Source of the DNA: Candidatus Bathyoplasma sp. NZ
GTDB taxonomy: Bacteria; Bacillota_I; Bacilli_A; MAG-NZ
Assembly: GCA_013332095.1 (NCBI GenBank)
Contig: JABENI010000009.1
Span: 1 to 64,000 of the forward strand
Direction: 5' to 3'
DNA: 64,000 nucleotides
Part shown: in pieces, positions 63,781-64,000 of the stretch
Position numbering within the stretch: the first letter of the stretch is position 1
How the letters are laid out: each line of letters opens with the position of its first letter
The notes under the pieces: model-generated
Told to the model about the DNA's origin: nothing
What the model saw: the letters and a program-made list of their open reading frames with translations, nothing else
Database searches by the model: none
Made by a program: the position numbers and the translations under genes

Positions 63781-64000
63781 TAATTAAACTATGGCATAAA
63801 AAAATTTGAGTTTAACGTTGTAGGGAATATTTATTTATATGGAAGTTGTTTTTTGATAAACGCTATTTTTGTAACTGCTACATTAAGCTTAAAATTATAG
63901 AAAATAAGTTTTTAAAGTTGAAAATTTTACGCTTAATAATGCTGAAAATATTGATTCACGATGTAAGTTGGTGTTTTAATAGAGGCATAGTATTTGTAGC

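Larger units (their letters stand above)
58760..63982 (+). repeat. Tandem array of peptide cassettes (~1-kb units), runs off the window
   Basis: Units repeat in the order: M50 3' relic (from the second unit on), conserved leader (TTTTTGTAACTGCTACATTAAG, 20-22 nt core), relic leader peptide beginning KNFK.NDAENI, GGTATTTGTAGCAGTTATTT, ribosome site, intact peptide, TTAGATTTTTGTTAAAAGG hairpin, ABC ATPase 5' relic. Relic peptides start at 58892, 59661, 60624, 61762, 62863 and 63918. Spacing between successive intact peptide starts is 774, 960, 1138 and 1106 nt. The last unit is cut by the window end, so the array continues. Confidence 0.9.

Noticed and set aside
58760-63982. CRISPR array
   Set aside because: Units are about 0.8-1.1 kb with coding content, not short repeats with unique spacers, and no cas genes are present.
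31165-64000. Prophage
   Set aside because: No capsid, terminase, portal, integrase or lysis genes could be recognised.

Overview
The window comes from a strongly AT-rich, endospore-forming member of the Firmicutes. TTG starts are common and TGA is a true stop codon. Spore genes of the Bacilli type (sspI, ylbD-ylbE-ylbG, a YjcZ-like peptide) and the order pdp remnant-dacF-spoIIAA-spoIIAB-sigF-spoVAC-spoVAD-spoVAE-spoVAF point to a Bacilli-lineage organism. The short SigF and extreme AT bias fit a deep-branching or reduced lineage (Turicibacter/Haloplasma-like relatives are one guess). The genus cannot be fixed from the sequence alone.

Layout. 1-5 kb: 3' part of a giant repeat-built, membrane-anchored surface protein and a decayed IS3-family element. 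5-9.6 kb: sspI, then a tight run of a PepV dipeptidase, TrmB, an M42 aminopeptidase and an M24 Xaa-Pro aminopeptidase. 9.6-20 kb: accessory genes, namely an exported-protein/ABC operon with a possible aerolysin-like protein, an AAA ATPase with a decayed partner, a secreted Ig-like protein and two more ABC exporters. 20.2-20.7 kb: another IS3 relic. 20.9-31 kb: core sporulation and housekeeping block. It holds a free-standing PYNP C-terminal domain, dacF with an apparent ATT start, the spoIIA operon, spoVA genes, coat-like genes, a SpoVB-family flippase, ylbD/E/G, rpsP, khpA and tRNA-Leu(CAA).

Everything after the tRNA (31.3-64 kb) is an accessory island full of decayed genes. It carries a SMEK-STAND NTPase (Avs-like defence), a decayed DUF5677 gene, a truncated mcrB copy, an intact McrBC type IV restriction pair and, interleaved with them, a large RiPP/bacteriocin-like locus. 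That locus has nine visible precursor-peptide cassettes. Their short leaders start (M)xNFKFxxxE and their cores are hydrophobic and Gly/Ala/Val-rich. It also has an M50 membrane protease with a PqqD-like N-terminus, an SDR, a B12-binding radical-SAM enzyme, two small proteins, a SPASM protein without a radical-SAM core, and an ABC exporter. From about 58.9 kb to the window end the cassettes form a tandem array of roughly 1-kb units. Each intact peptide is flanked by the 3' relic of an M50 gene upstream and the 5' relic of an ABC ATPase downstream.

The most interesting link is regulatory. Four promoters, two before mcrB copies and two before peptide cassettes, share one architecture: a Spo0A-box heptamer (TGTCGAA) 38-39 nt upstream of TATAAT with no visible -35. 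This suggests that a peptide toxin array and a restriction system are switched on together at sporulation onset, analogous to but different in gene content from the Bacillus cannibalism systems.
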